Source: Lamprobacter modestohalophilus (lineage in GTDB: Bacteria; Pseudomonadota; Gammaproteobacteria; Chromatiales; Chromatiaceae). Taken from it: a DNA stretch of 64,000 nt. A program made the translations under genes and the position numbers. Where the stretch lies: assembly GCF_016583905.1 (NCBI RefSeq), contig NZ_NRRY01000012.1, positions 45,330-109,329 of the forward strand. Reading direction: 5' to 3'. The notes beneath the pieces were generated by a model, which was not told the DNA's origin, made no database searches, and was given only the letters and a program-made list of their open reading frames with translations. The stretch's first letter is position 1. Every line of letters begins with the position of its first letter. Below, piece after piece: positions 8,018 through 15,748 of this stretch.

Positions 8018-9042
8018 GCTCCGTGAGTGAACCGCATCCAGATCGCGAAACGGGCGCGCGTGCCGATGCGGCCACTGGCAGCGCAGTCAGTTCGAGCGGT
8101 GAGGCAGGGCGCCAAGCGAACAGCACGAACAGCGACTCCGGCCGCGGATCGGGCCGGGATCTGCTCCACAGTGATCGCACCTTCGACTTCAGTGGCCCCA
8201 TGCAAGTCTGGCAAGGCTTCGGGCAGGACTTCAAGGAGCTGACCCGGCGCGATCGGCAGTTCAACTTCATGATCCGCGCCAAGGATCTGGAGTTGGATGT
8301 CAGTCATGGTCCGATCCTCTATCTCGAAGGTCTGAACGTCAGCTTCGACGGCTTTAAGGCGATCAACGAGCTGAATCTCTATGTCAATGCCGGCGAGTTG
8401 CGCTGCGTGATCGGCCCGAATGGCGCTGGCAAGACGACGATGATGGACATCATCACCGGCAAGACGCGACCGGATTCGGGCAGCGCCTTCTTCGGCCAGA
8501 AGATCGACCTGCTGCGACTGACCGAGCCCGAGATCGCCGAGGTGGGCATCGGGCGCAAGTTCCAGAAGCCGACCGTGTTCGAGCACCACAGCGTGTTCGA
8601 GAACCTCGAACTGGCGATGGCGGCGGACAAGCGCGTCTTTCCGACGCTGCTCGCTCGGTTGACGGGAAAAGAGCGCGATCGCATCGACGAGGTCCTCGGC
8701 ATCATCGGCCTGCAGGAACAAGCGCAGCGTGAGGCCAGCGTGCTCTCGCACGGGCAGAAGCAATGGCTCGAGATCGGCATGCTGTTGATGCAAGACCCGC
8801 ATCTGCTGCTGGTCGACGAGCCGGTCGCTGGCATGACCCATCAGGAGATGGAGCGCACCGCCGAGCTACTGACATCGCTTGCTGGCAAGCATACGGTGGT
8901 CGTCGTCGAGCACGACATGGACTTCGTGCGCTCGATCGCTAAGCGTGTCACTGTGCTGCACCAGGGCTCGGTGTTGGCCGAGGGCAGCATGGATGAGGTT
9001 CAGAACGATCCGCGTGTGATCGAGGTCTATCTTGGCGAGTGA
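8014..9042 (+). CDS. urtD: Urea ABC transporter ATP-binding protein UrtD with N-terminal extension
   Basis: ATPase subunit of the urea transporter, 342 residues. Walker A is GPNGAGKTT, the ABC signature is LSHGQKQ, and Walker B is LLLVDEP. VGIGRKFQKPTVFEHHSVFENLELAM is the UrtD/LivG pattern around the Q-loop. The ATG at 8014 overlaps the urtC stop by four bases. The first 95 or so residues precede the ABC fold and are Ser/Gly/Ala-rich, then carry FDFSGPMQVWQGFGQDFKEL; ordinary UrtD is about 250 residues, so this is an extension. The partner ATPase UrtE does not follow. Confidence 0.94.
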   Translation: MSSVSEPHPDRETGARADAATGSAVSSSGEAGRQANSTNSDSGRGSGRDLLHSDRTFDFSGPMQVWQGFGQDFKELTRRDRQFNFMIRAKDLELDVSHGPILYLEGLNVSFDGFKAINELNLYVNAGELRCVIGPNGAGKTTMMDIITGKTRPDSGSAFFGQKIDLLRLTEPEIAEVGIGRKFQKPTVFEHHSVFENLELAMAADKRVFPTLLARLTGKERDRIDEVLGIIGLQEQAQREASVLSHGQKQWLEIGMLLMQDPHLLLVDEPVAGMTHQEMERTAELLTSLAGKHTVVVVEHDMDFVRSIAKRVTVLHQGSVLAEGSMDEVQNDPRVIEVYLGE

Positions 9043-9127
9043 TCAGAGCGGTGGTCCGAGGTTGCGTCCAACACAGGATAGCGCCAAGCTGAGCACCAGA
9101 GCTGACTATTGAGGAGTCCTTGCAGCG

Positions 9128-9607
9128 TTGACGACTGACTACGAGACCGACTTCTATGCCTGGTCCGATGAACAGGCGAGGCTACTGCGCGGTCGTCGTT
9201 TCACTGAGCTCGACATTGCGCATCTTGCCGAGGAGGTCGAGGACTTGGGAAAGCGGGAGCGTCGCGCCCTGGAAAGCCGTTTGGCCGTGCTGATTGGGCA
9301 TCTGCTGAAGTGGCGCTATCAAACGGACTATCCGTATCGAAAATCCTGGCGCGCGACCATCAATACCCAGCGCCGCTCAATCCAGCGCCTCTTGGCTGAG
9401 AATCCGAGCCTTGGCGCGCAGCTCGAAGCGTTGATCGCAAGTGCTTATCCAGACGCGGTCGACTTGGCGGTCGCTGAAACGTCACTGGACTACGTTGCAT
9501 TTCCACCAGGCTGTCCTTGGGACCGTGATCTGATTCTTGGCGACCATTGGCCATCGCTCTCACCCGATCGTGGCGGAATCGGCGCCGATCCATCGAGCTC
9601 CGGTTAG
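9128..9607 (+). CDS. DUF29 family protein
   Basis: A 159-residue protein with the full DUF29 pattern: YETDFYAWSDEQARLLRGRR, LAEEVEDLGKRERRALESRL, HLLKWRYQ and SWRATINTQRRSIQRLLAENPSL. DUF29 is a helical domain common in cyanobacteria and purple sulfur bacteria, with no known function. The start is TTG at 9128, chosen because GAGGAG lies at 9111-9116 and there is no ATG before the conserved region. It begins 85 bases after urtD and could be read through from the urt operon, but nothing shows a functional link. Confidence 0.85.
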   Translation: MTTDYETDFYAWSDEQARLLRGRRFTELDIAHLAEEVEDLGKRERRALESRLAVLIGHLLKWRYQTDYPYRKSWRATINTQRRSIQRLLAENPSLGAQLEALIASAYPDAVDLAVAETSLDYVAFPPGCPWDRDLILGDHWPSLSPDRGGIGADPSSSG

Positions 9608-9608
9608 C

Positions 9609-10655
9609 TCACAACAGCCCGAACCAGAAGGCACAGCCACCCGCGATGAAGTGGAATAGGGTGACGCCGGCCAGGTTGGGATTTCGCAGGTAGAAGAGGC
9701 CGAATACGACGCTGCTGACCATGGTGAGGATCACGGCGGCGAAACCGAAATGTAGGTGAAACAGGCCGAACAGCGAGGAGGTGAGCAGGACGGATTTGAA
9801 GCCTTTGCTGTCGTCGAGGAAGCGCTGAAAGGTGGTTTGCAAAAATCCGCGCGCGACCAGCTCTTGCACAAAGCTGTGAACGAGATAGCCAAGGGTTGGC
9901 CACAACTCGAATTGTCCCGGTTTTCCCGGCAGTGCGCCGAAATGATGCAGGGTCAGCGCGATGGCTGCGACCAGTGCGGCGAAGAGGAATGAAGCCAGCG
10001 CCCCTTCTCTGAGTGAGCGCCCGAGCCCGTTAGTGCTCAAGCCGAGGTCTTGCCTTGTCAATCCCATCAGCCGGATGATCACGAGCGCCGGAACAAACTG
10101 GACGACGAGATAGCCCCAGGTGAACGCGGGCGTATAGACGTCAACGTCAACAATGGAGCGGGCGATGAAGTTGTTAACGATGGTGCCGATCGACATGACG
10201 CCGAGGGCGTAAAGAAAGAAGCGGCCGAACAGCTGTCTGTTTCGGACCTCGTCCAGGTTCTCTTGGAGCAGACGCACTCGCTCGCTCACATCCGCGATCG
10301 ATGCGACCACGCCAACCGGCTCGCCCGCCTCGCCAGCCAGCAGGTTGGTGCGCACCACCCAGTGGAGGACCGAGCTGTCGTCGCCTGCGATCTGGATCTC
10401 GGCGGTGTGGGGTGTGGCGGGGTCGTAGATCGCGTCAAGAACGCAGTCGTTCAGGCCTTCCAGATCACCGCGGTCGATAAAGGTCTCCGCGAAGCTCCGA
10501 CCGAGGACCTCTTCAGCCTTGATGCCGAGCAGCCGCTCCGCGGCAGGGTTCAGCATGATGATGGCGCCCTTGCGATCGATCGACATCACCGCATCGCGCA
10601 TACTCTCGATCGTTTCGCGAGCCAGTAAATCGGAGGCATGGAGATCGTCGCTCAT
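9609..10655 (-). CDS. PAS domain fused to CPBP-family (CAAX protease-like) membrane domain
   Basis: A 348-residue fusion. Residues about 10-125 are a PAS sensor (AVMSIDRKGAIIMLNPAAERLLG), followed by a short helix. Residues about 140-348 form a multi-helix membrane domain of the CPBP/ABI family. Its three motifs are recognisable: QELVARGFLQ (family EExxxR), FGLFHLHFG (FxxxH) and LFHFIAGG (HxxxN). Two catalytic positions differ: the first Glu is Gln and the last Asn is Gly, so proteolysis may be lost or altered. CPBP proteins include prenyl-protein proteases and bacteriocin-immunity factors. The ligand of the PAS domain and the role are unknown. Convergent with the DUF29 gene. Confidence 0.8.
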   Translation of the reverse strand: MSDDLHASDLLARETIESMRDAVMSIDRKGAIIMLNPAAERLLGIKAEEVLGRSFAETFIDRGDLEGLNDCVLDAIYDPATPHTAEIQIAGDDSSVLHWVVRTNLLAGEAGEPVGVVASIADVSERVRLLQENLDEVRNRQLFGRFFLYALGVMSIGTIVNNFIARSIVDVDVYTPAFTWGYLVVQFVPALVIIRLMGLTRQDLGLSTNGLGRSLREGALASFLFAALVAAIALTLHHFGALPGKPGQFELWPTLGYLVHSFVQELVARGFLQTTFQRFLDDSKGFKSVLLTSSLFGLFHLHFGFAAVILTMVSSVVFGLFYLRNPNLAGVTLFHFIAGGCAFWFGLL

Positions 10656-10760
10656 CGGAGATTAGCGTGCGTTGTCAGGGGCTGGAAAGCAGCTTCGCAG
10701 TGTCGCACTGCGCAAAGCAAACGGGCAAGGCGATTAGGTTTAGGGCCGGCCCAAGTTCGA

Positions 10761-11957
10761 TCACATCTGGCCGCGCTCATCGTTGCGCCCAGAGCCGCGC
10801 TCATAATAGTCAAGCAAGCGATCGACAGCGGCATCCCAACTGAGACTGGCTTCCAGTGGGTCCGCGACAGGCTGATGGCTTAGGGCGTGGCGCAGACAGG
10901 CCTGAAACTCCTCTGGTGAGGAGTAACACAAGGCATTTTGAAACGGATAGAAGAGCTCGTTACTTGGGTCTCGGGGCAGGATGACGAACTTGCGCTGGCC
11001 GAGGGCTTCTGCCGTGGTGGTGCAGAGCATCTCGCTCTTTGATGCATTGATGAAGACCCGGTAGCGCGCGATATCCGCCGCCGGTGCGGTGGATAGTCCA
11101 CGGAAATTGAGCTGTACGCCGCGTGCCCGTGCATAGTCGGCAATCGCTGCCCGGTCGCGGCCGATGCCGAAGACGTCGATACTGCGATCTGCGCTTTGAT
11201 CTGCGCTTTGATCTGCACAGTGATTTACTCCGTCCGCAAGCAGATCGATAAGCTCGCGAAAGCCTTTCTCCCAGATCAGCTTGCCCATGAAATAGAGGTT
11301 CTGGCGGTTGTCCGCTTGCCCCGCATGGTCGAAGAACGCCGGATGAATGCCGCTGATCAGCAGGCGTTGGGCCTTGGCCAAATCGGGTAGGATGTCGGCC
11401 AGCAGGATGACATCATCGCAGCGGTGCTCGATCAGCCAGCGATTGTAGCGCTCCAGCCAGCCCGCGACCCGAGGCAAGCGGGGCAACGCCTGTTCGCAAT
11501 AGTAGCGATAGTTGGTCAGCACGATGCCGGTGACGCGGGCTGCGCGTTCGCGGTAGCGGTTCCAGGGCTGCGCCCAGTTCAGGTGCTCTGGCTCCTCGAG
11601 AATAAGCCAGTCGCAGGGGCGCAGGCGTTTCGGTAATCCGACAGTCGGTAGGATGGAGCCGAGCGCGTCCCAGTAGCGGGCCGGGTAGAATTCGATCAGC
11701 AGGCGCGGGCAGGCTGGCTGCGGTAACTGGGAGCGAATGTAGCTGGCCTGGGCTGAAGGAGTCGGAAATCCTCCGTTGTCCCGGCATTCGGCATCGCCAA
11801 ACAACCGCAACTGCTGCTTGGGAGGAATCCAGGGCAGGTAGAGGCAGACATCGAGCCCGCGCTGGGCCAAAGCGTGGGCACGCAGCAGTGCCAGGATCGC
11901 CGTGCCGGTGCGCCATGGCAGCGCCGCAGTGCTCAGGATATTGATGGTCTTGAGCAT
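10761..11957 (-). CDS. DGD-like GT4 glycosyltransferase (digalactosyldiacylglycerol synthase type)
   Basis: A 398-residue glycosyltransferase of family GT4. The N-terminus INILSTAALPWRTGTAILAL matches the start of plant and bacterial DGDG synthases, as do DWLILEEPEHLNWAQPWNRY and YFMGKLIWEKGFRELIDLL. The donor-site region SKSEMLCTTTAEALGQRKFVI has the GT4 E-x7-E spacing. Such enzymes add a second hexose to a monohexosyl-diacylglycerol at the cytosolic membrane face. An ADQSADQSADRS stretch arises from a 12-bp tandem repeat. It diverges from a desaturase and MGDG-synthase-like gene, which supports a glycolipid role. The sugar transferred cannot be read from sequence. Confidence 0.82.
   Translation of the reverse strand: MLKTINILSTAALPWRTGTAILALLRAHALAQRGLDVCLYLPWIPPKQQLRLFGDAECRDNGGFPTPSAQASYIRSQLPQPACPRLLIEFYPARYWDALGSILPTVGLPKRLRPCDWLILEEPEHLNWAQPWNRYRERAARVTGIVLTNYRYYCEQALPRLPRVAGWLERYNRWLIEHRCDDVILLADILPDLAKAQRLLISGIHPAFFDHAGQADNRQNLYFMGKLIWEKGFRELIDLLADGVNHCADQSADQSADRSIDVFGIGRDRAAIADYARARGVQLNFRGLSTAPAADIARYRVFINASKSEMLCTTTAEALGQRKFVILPRDPSNELFYPFQNALCYSSPEEFQACLRHALSHQPVADPLEASLSWDAAVDRLLDYYERGSGRNDERGQM
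11186..11218. repeat. 12-bp tandem repeat inside the GT4 gene
   Basis: Two complete copies of GATCTGCGCTTT (11186-11197 and 11198-11209) and a partial third. They keep the reading frame and code for the repeated ADQS unit. Confidence 0.85.
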
Positions 11958-12006
11958 GGCTCAACGGCTCGCTCGAAACGTGGTTTCAATCAGTAGGCGG
12001 CAATTG

Positions 12007-12939
12007 ATGATCGACAGTCGATATTACCAGGCCAATCCGCTGATCTATCTCGGCGATTTCACGCTGTCCATGACCGGCTTCGTGGTCGCTTTCATCTTCT
12101 GCCTGCGGACAAGCGGTCTTGTGTTTGCGCTCTGCTTTGTTGTCAGCTGTGTCTGCCTCTATCGCGCCGGTACCTTTGTCCACGAGCTGACCCATCAGTA
12201 TCGCAGCGGGCAGCTCAACTGGTTTCATCGGCTCTGGAACCTCACCGCGGGGGCAATTTTCATGGCGCCGGCGGTGCGCTTCTTCGATCCGCATCAGATA
12301 CATCACAAGGTTGGCACCTTTGCCACGCGGCAAGATCCCCAGTACCTGCTGCTGCGCACCGACTGGAAGTTGGCGGCCTTGATGCTGCTGGTTGGTCCTT
12401 TCGTGATGCCCATCGCCTGCCTGTTTTTCGTGTTGGCGGCTAGTCTGGGTGAGAAGGTCGATATCGAGGGCAGGATTGATCGCTATCTGACGCGCAAGAA
12501 GGGCGCTGCGGCGGGTAGTGCCTTGCCCGCCCAGTACAAGCGGGAGATGACCCTCTATAGCCGCTATTATCTGGTGGTGATCGCTGTCTATGTCTGGCTC
12601 TGGCCGGAGACCATCCCGCTACTCTATGCCGTTCAGGTTGGGGTCTGGTGGCTGGGCATCCTGCGCATCCCGCTGGAGCATGAGATGCGTGAGTATCGCG
12701 AGCAGACCGATGCCAGGGATCATGTGATCGACAGTTTCACCGTTGAAAGCCCGTTCGCCGAGATCCTGCAGCCGCTCAGCCTGCGATTGCACACCGCGCA
12801 TCACATGTACCCTGGCGTTCCCTACCATAACCTGCCCGCACTGCATGCGGAGCTTAAGCGTACCAACCCGGAGTATCGCAAGAGCATGGTTCCCTTCCTG
12901 AACCTAGTGCTGGGGCCACGGCGCATTGCATCGGATTGA
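12007..12939 (+). CDS. Membrane fatty acid desaturase family protein
   Basis: A 310-residue integral membrane di-iron protein. Three histidine boxes are visible: HELTH at residues 59-63, HQIHH at 96-100 and HTAHH at 262-266, the last continuing as MYPGVPYHNLP. Hydrophobic segments at about 16-50, 120-145 and 185-220 fit two hairpins. Such enzymes desaturate or hydroxylate acyl chains on lipids. ATG at 12007 is preferred because it gives a compact N-terminus; an in-frame ATG at 11956 would overlap the divergent GT4 start. The stop overlaps the next gene's start by three bases. Placement between two glycolipid-type transferases suggests it acts on the acyl chains of the same lipid. Confidence 0.85.
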   Translation: MIDSRYYQANPLIYLGDFTLSMTGFVVAFIFCLRTSGLVFALCFVVSCVCLYRAGTFVHELTHQYRSGQLNWFHRLWNLTAGAIFMAPAVRFFDPHQIHHKVGTFATRQDPQYLLLRTDWKLAALMLLVGPFVMPIACLFFVLAASLGEKVDIEGRIDRYLTRKKGAAAGSALPAQYKREMTLYSRYYLVVIAVYVWLWPETIPLLYAVQVGVWWLGILRIPLEHEMREYREQTDARDHVIDSFTVESPFAEILQPLSLRLHTAHHMYPGVPYHNLPALHAELKRTNPEYRKSMVPFLNLVLGPRRIASD

Positions 12940-14219
12940 CTGGCTTGACCCCTCAGCAGCCGGCCCTTGAATCCGCGGTGCCTGATGATCCGCGCCCCCA
13001 TGTGGTCATCGTCTATACCGACGCGGGTGGTGGTCATCGCGCGAGCGCGCAGGCGCTGCGCAGCGTGCTCGAGGCGGATGGTCGTTACCGCGTCACGCTC
13101 GTCAACCCCTACCGGGAGGTGCTTGCCCACCTCGACCCGTTCACGCGCTTCACCGGGCGCAACGTCGAGGCGACCTACAACGAGCTGGTGCTCGGCGGAG
13201 GACGCACCGGACTCTTTTGCCGCGGCTTCTTCATCCTGTCCTTCATCGCGGTCGCCTTTCTGCGGCGCGCGGGACGACGCGAGTTCGCTCGGCTTTGGGC
13301 AGCGACGCGGCCCGACCTGGTGATCTCGGTGCTGCCGGTCCTCAATCCGGCGATGATCGACGCCATCAAGACCTACCGGGGCGGTTCGGTCCCCTTTGCG
13401 ATCATGATGACGGATTGGGCCGAGATCTCCCGCTTCGTCTGGTTCCCCAAGGGGACCGACTATGCGGCCATCTCGGGGACCGAGGAAGGGTTGGCGCGGC
13501 TGCGTGCTAAGCGGCATCCAGAGGAACGAATCTTTCCCACCGGCGGGTTGCTGATTCGGACGCAGTTCCTTGAGCCATTGCCAGAGGACATCGGTGCCGC
13601 GCGCGTCGCGCTTGGGCTTGAGGCGGATCGCCCGACCCTCGTCATGACCTATGGCGGGCATGGCGGTCCGCGCATGGTCGAGCTTGCCGATACACTTGCC
13701 GCTGCGGACGCTCAGGTGCAGGTGATCTTCCTGTGCGGGCGTAACGAGACGCTCGCGCGCAGACTCCAGAGTGCGCATCTGCCGTTCCCGCACCTCGTCC
13801 TCGGCTATCGCGACGACATCCACCGCTATCTGGCGCTCGCCGATCTGTTTGTCGGCAAGGCCGGCCCGCAGTCGATCTCGGAGGCGCTGGCGCTCGGCCT
13901 ACCGCTGCTGATCGATGAGTGGCGCGTACTGCCGCAGGAGCGGGCACTGACGCGCTGGGTGAAGAGGAGCGCGGGCGGAGCCACCTTCAGGCGTCCGGCG
14001 CAGTTCGTGCGCGAGGTGCAGGCGCTAGCTGCTCGGCCAGGCTCAGGCAGCACGCCTGAGGTGGCGCGGCGCAATACCGCCGCAGGCGACATCCTTCGCA
14101 TCGTCGAGGCCCTCCTCGCGGGGGAGGACGCGACCGATGCGGTTTGGATTTCCTCTCCGTCCAAGCGGCCGTCGCCGTCGCTTCAGCGGCCTACAAAAGA
14201 ACAGGCGTACGACGGATGA
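12936..14219 (+). CDS. MGDG synthase-like GT28 glycosyltransferase
   Basis: A 427-residue transferase of the MurG/MGD superfamily. VVIVYTDAGGGHRASAQAL near residue 25 is the MGDG-synthase N-terminal motif. PDLVISVLPVLNPAMIDA and MTDWAEISRFVWFPKGTDYA follow, and the C-terminal donor half contains LVMTYGGHGGPRM and DLFVGKAGPQSISEALALGLP, the GT28 nucleotide-sugar site. The start is TTG at 12936, the T of which precedes the TGA of the desaturase, an ATGA-like coupling; no ATG is available before the conserved region. It would make monohexosyl-diacylglycerol, the substrate of a DGD-like enzyme such as the divergent GT4. The sugar is not determinable. Confidence 0.82.
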   Translation: MTGLTPQQPALESAVPDDPRPHVVIVYTDAGGGHRASAQALRSVLEADGRYRVTLVNPYREVLAHLDPFTRFTGRNVEATYNELVLGGGRTGLFCRGFFILSFIAVAFLRRAGRREFARLWAATRPDLVISVLPVLNPAMIDAIKTYRGGSVPFAIMMTDWAEISRFVWFPKGTDYAAISGTEEGLARLRAKRHPEERIFPTGGLLIRTQFLEPLPEDIGAARVALGLEADRPTLVMTYGGHGGPRMVELADTLAAADAQVQVIFLCGRNETLARRLQSAHLPFPHLVLGYRDDIHRYLALADLFVGKAGPQSISEALALGLPLLIDEWRVLPQERALTRWVKRSAGGATFRRPAQFVREVQALAARPGSGSTPEVARRNTAAGDILRIVEALLAGEDATDAVWISSPSKRPSPSLQRPTKEQAYDG

Positions 14220-14259
14220 GCGACTATGATCCTGTTTTCGACGCAGCCAGTGACGCTTC

Positions 14260-15708
14260 ATGAACAACCCGGTTGTTTCCGCGGCCAGGGATCGACCCGA
14301 TAGCGCGACCTGTCAACTGCGCGGCGGTCTCCTTGCGCGCCTGACCCTGTTTGGCGTGACCCTGTTTGGCGTCGCCCTCTGTGCCGCACTCCCGGCCCTT
14401 GCCTTGGACAGCGTGACCCTGCAGCTGAAATGGCGCCATCAGTTTCAGTTCGCCGGCTACTCCGAGGAAGTGATCGCGCAACCCATGCAGGACGCCCTCA
14501 CCCCGCCATCGGCGGAGAAGGTCGCAGCGCTCATGCGCGAGACGATCGAGCGCCTCTTGGCGGGCGACACCAAGGCGATCTACGTCACCACCGAGGTCGA
14601 CCAACCGCACCGCGACGGCCACATCGTGCCGACAGAGGTCGTCACAACCTATCTGCTGGACAAGGCCGATCAGCCCGTCAAGCTGCTTGGCATCACGCGC
14701 GACATCTCCCAACGCAAGGCGCTGGAGTCTGAATTGCGTACCCGCGTCGCCGCCATCGAGGCCGCGGCCGACGCCATCGTCATCACCGACACCCAGGGCC
14801 GCCTGCTGTATGTCAATCCCGCCTTCACCCGGCAAACCGGCTTCGATCGGGAGTCGGTCAAAGGTCATGACACCCGGATTCTCAACAGCGGCAAACAGTC
14901 CAGGGCCTTTTATGCACAGCTCTGGCAGACCGTCCTGGCCGGCCGGATTTGGCGTGGCGAGTTGATCAATCGTCGCAAGAACGGCGAGCTTTACGAGGAG
15001 GAAATGGCCATTTCCCCGGTCAAGAATGAGCAAGGCCAGATCGAGTATTTCGTGGCCGTCAAGCGCGATATCAGCGGCCAGCGTGCCATGGAACGCGCCC
15101 TACAGGCCGCGAACCAGGAACTTCAACAGAACCTGGACAAGATTAGTCGCTTGCAGGAGATCCTCGCCGAACAGGCAGTCCGCGACCCGCTGACCGGCCT
15201 GTACAACCGGCGTTATCTCGACGAGACCCTCGCACGCGAATTTGCCCGAACCGAGCGCGAGGACTCTCCCTTGGCAGTGGCCATGATCGACGTCGACTTC
15301 TTCAAGCGGATCAACGACACCTGGGGGCACTCGGCCGGCGATGAGATCCTCAAGCGGCTGGCCCAATGCCTGCAGCTGGGGGTCCGTGAGGGCGATATCG
15401 TCTGTCGCTATGGCGGTGAGGAATTCCTACTGTTGCTGCCGCGTATCGCCCTGGAGATCGCCTTCCAGCGCGCCGAGCGCTTGCGCCGCGAGTTTGCCGA
15501 CAGCGCGCTGCAGTGGGGCGAGGCCCAGATCCAGGCAACGCTGTCGATTGGGCTGGCGAGTTTCCCCGACCATGCCCAAACCCCGCAGGCCCTGATCGAG
15601 CAGGCCGACGCGGCCCTGTATCGTGCGAAGCGATCGGGACGCAATCGAACCGAGGTTGCATCAGCCACCGCCTCCGCAGCGATCACCACAGCGGTCACCC
15701 CGGGATAG
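14260..15708 (+). CDS. PAS-PAS-GGDEF diguanylate cyclase carrying a remnant of an NMT1/THI5 domain
   Basis: A 482-residue protein. A hydrophobic signal or anchor segment (about 25-50) is followed by LDSVTLQLKWRHQFQFAGY, the first strand of an NMT1/THI5-like periplasmic-binding domain. The text then jumps directly into the middle of a PAS domain (SEEVIAQPMQDALTPPSAEK), ending in GITRDISQRK. A complete PAS/PAC follows (about 160-285), then a short coiled coil and a GGDEF domain with intact RYGGEEF and an RxxD inhibitory site (REGD). It should make cyclic di-GMP. The sensor part looks like an internal in-frame deletion. Begins 40 bases after the GT28 gene. Confidence 0.85.
   Translation: MNNPVVSAARDRPDSATCQLRGGLLARLTLFGVTLFGVALCAALPALALDSVTLQLKWRHQFQFAGYSEEVIAQPMQDALTPPSAEKVAALMRETIERLLAGDTKAIYVTTEVDQPHRDGHIVPTEVVTTYLLDKADQPVKLLGITRDISQRKALESELRTRVAAIEAAADAIVITDTQGRLLYVNPAFTRQTGFDRESVKGHDTRILNSGKQSRAFYAQLWQTVLAGRIWRGELINRRKNGELYEEEMAISPVKNEQGQIEYFVAVKRDISGQRAMERALQAANQELQQNLDKISRLQEILAEQAVRDPLTGLYNRRYLDETLAREFARTEREDSPLAVAMIDVDFFKRINDTWGHSAGDEILKRLAQCLQLGVREGDIVCRYGGEEFLLLLPRIALEIAFQRAERLRREFADSALQWGEAQIQATLSIGLASFPDHAQTPQALIEQADAALYRAKRSGRNRTEVASATASAAITTAVTPG
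14342..14371. repeat. 15-bp tandem duplication in the signal/anchor segment
   Basis: TGACCCTGTTTGGCG occurs twice head to tail (14342-14356, 14357-14371), giving LTLFGVTLFGV in the hydrophobic segment of the GGDEF protein. Confidence 0.85.
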
Positions 15709-15748
15709 GCAATCGCCCTGGTCGACACACCGGAGGACGTGTGAACGC

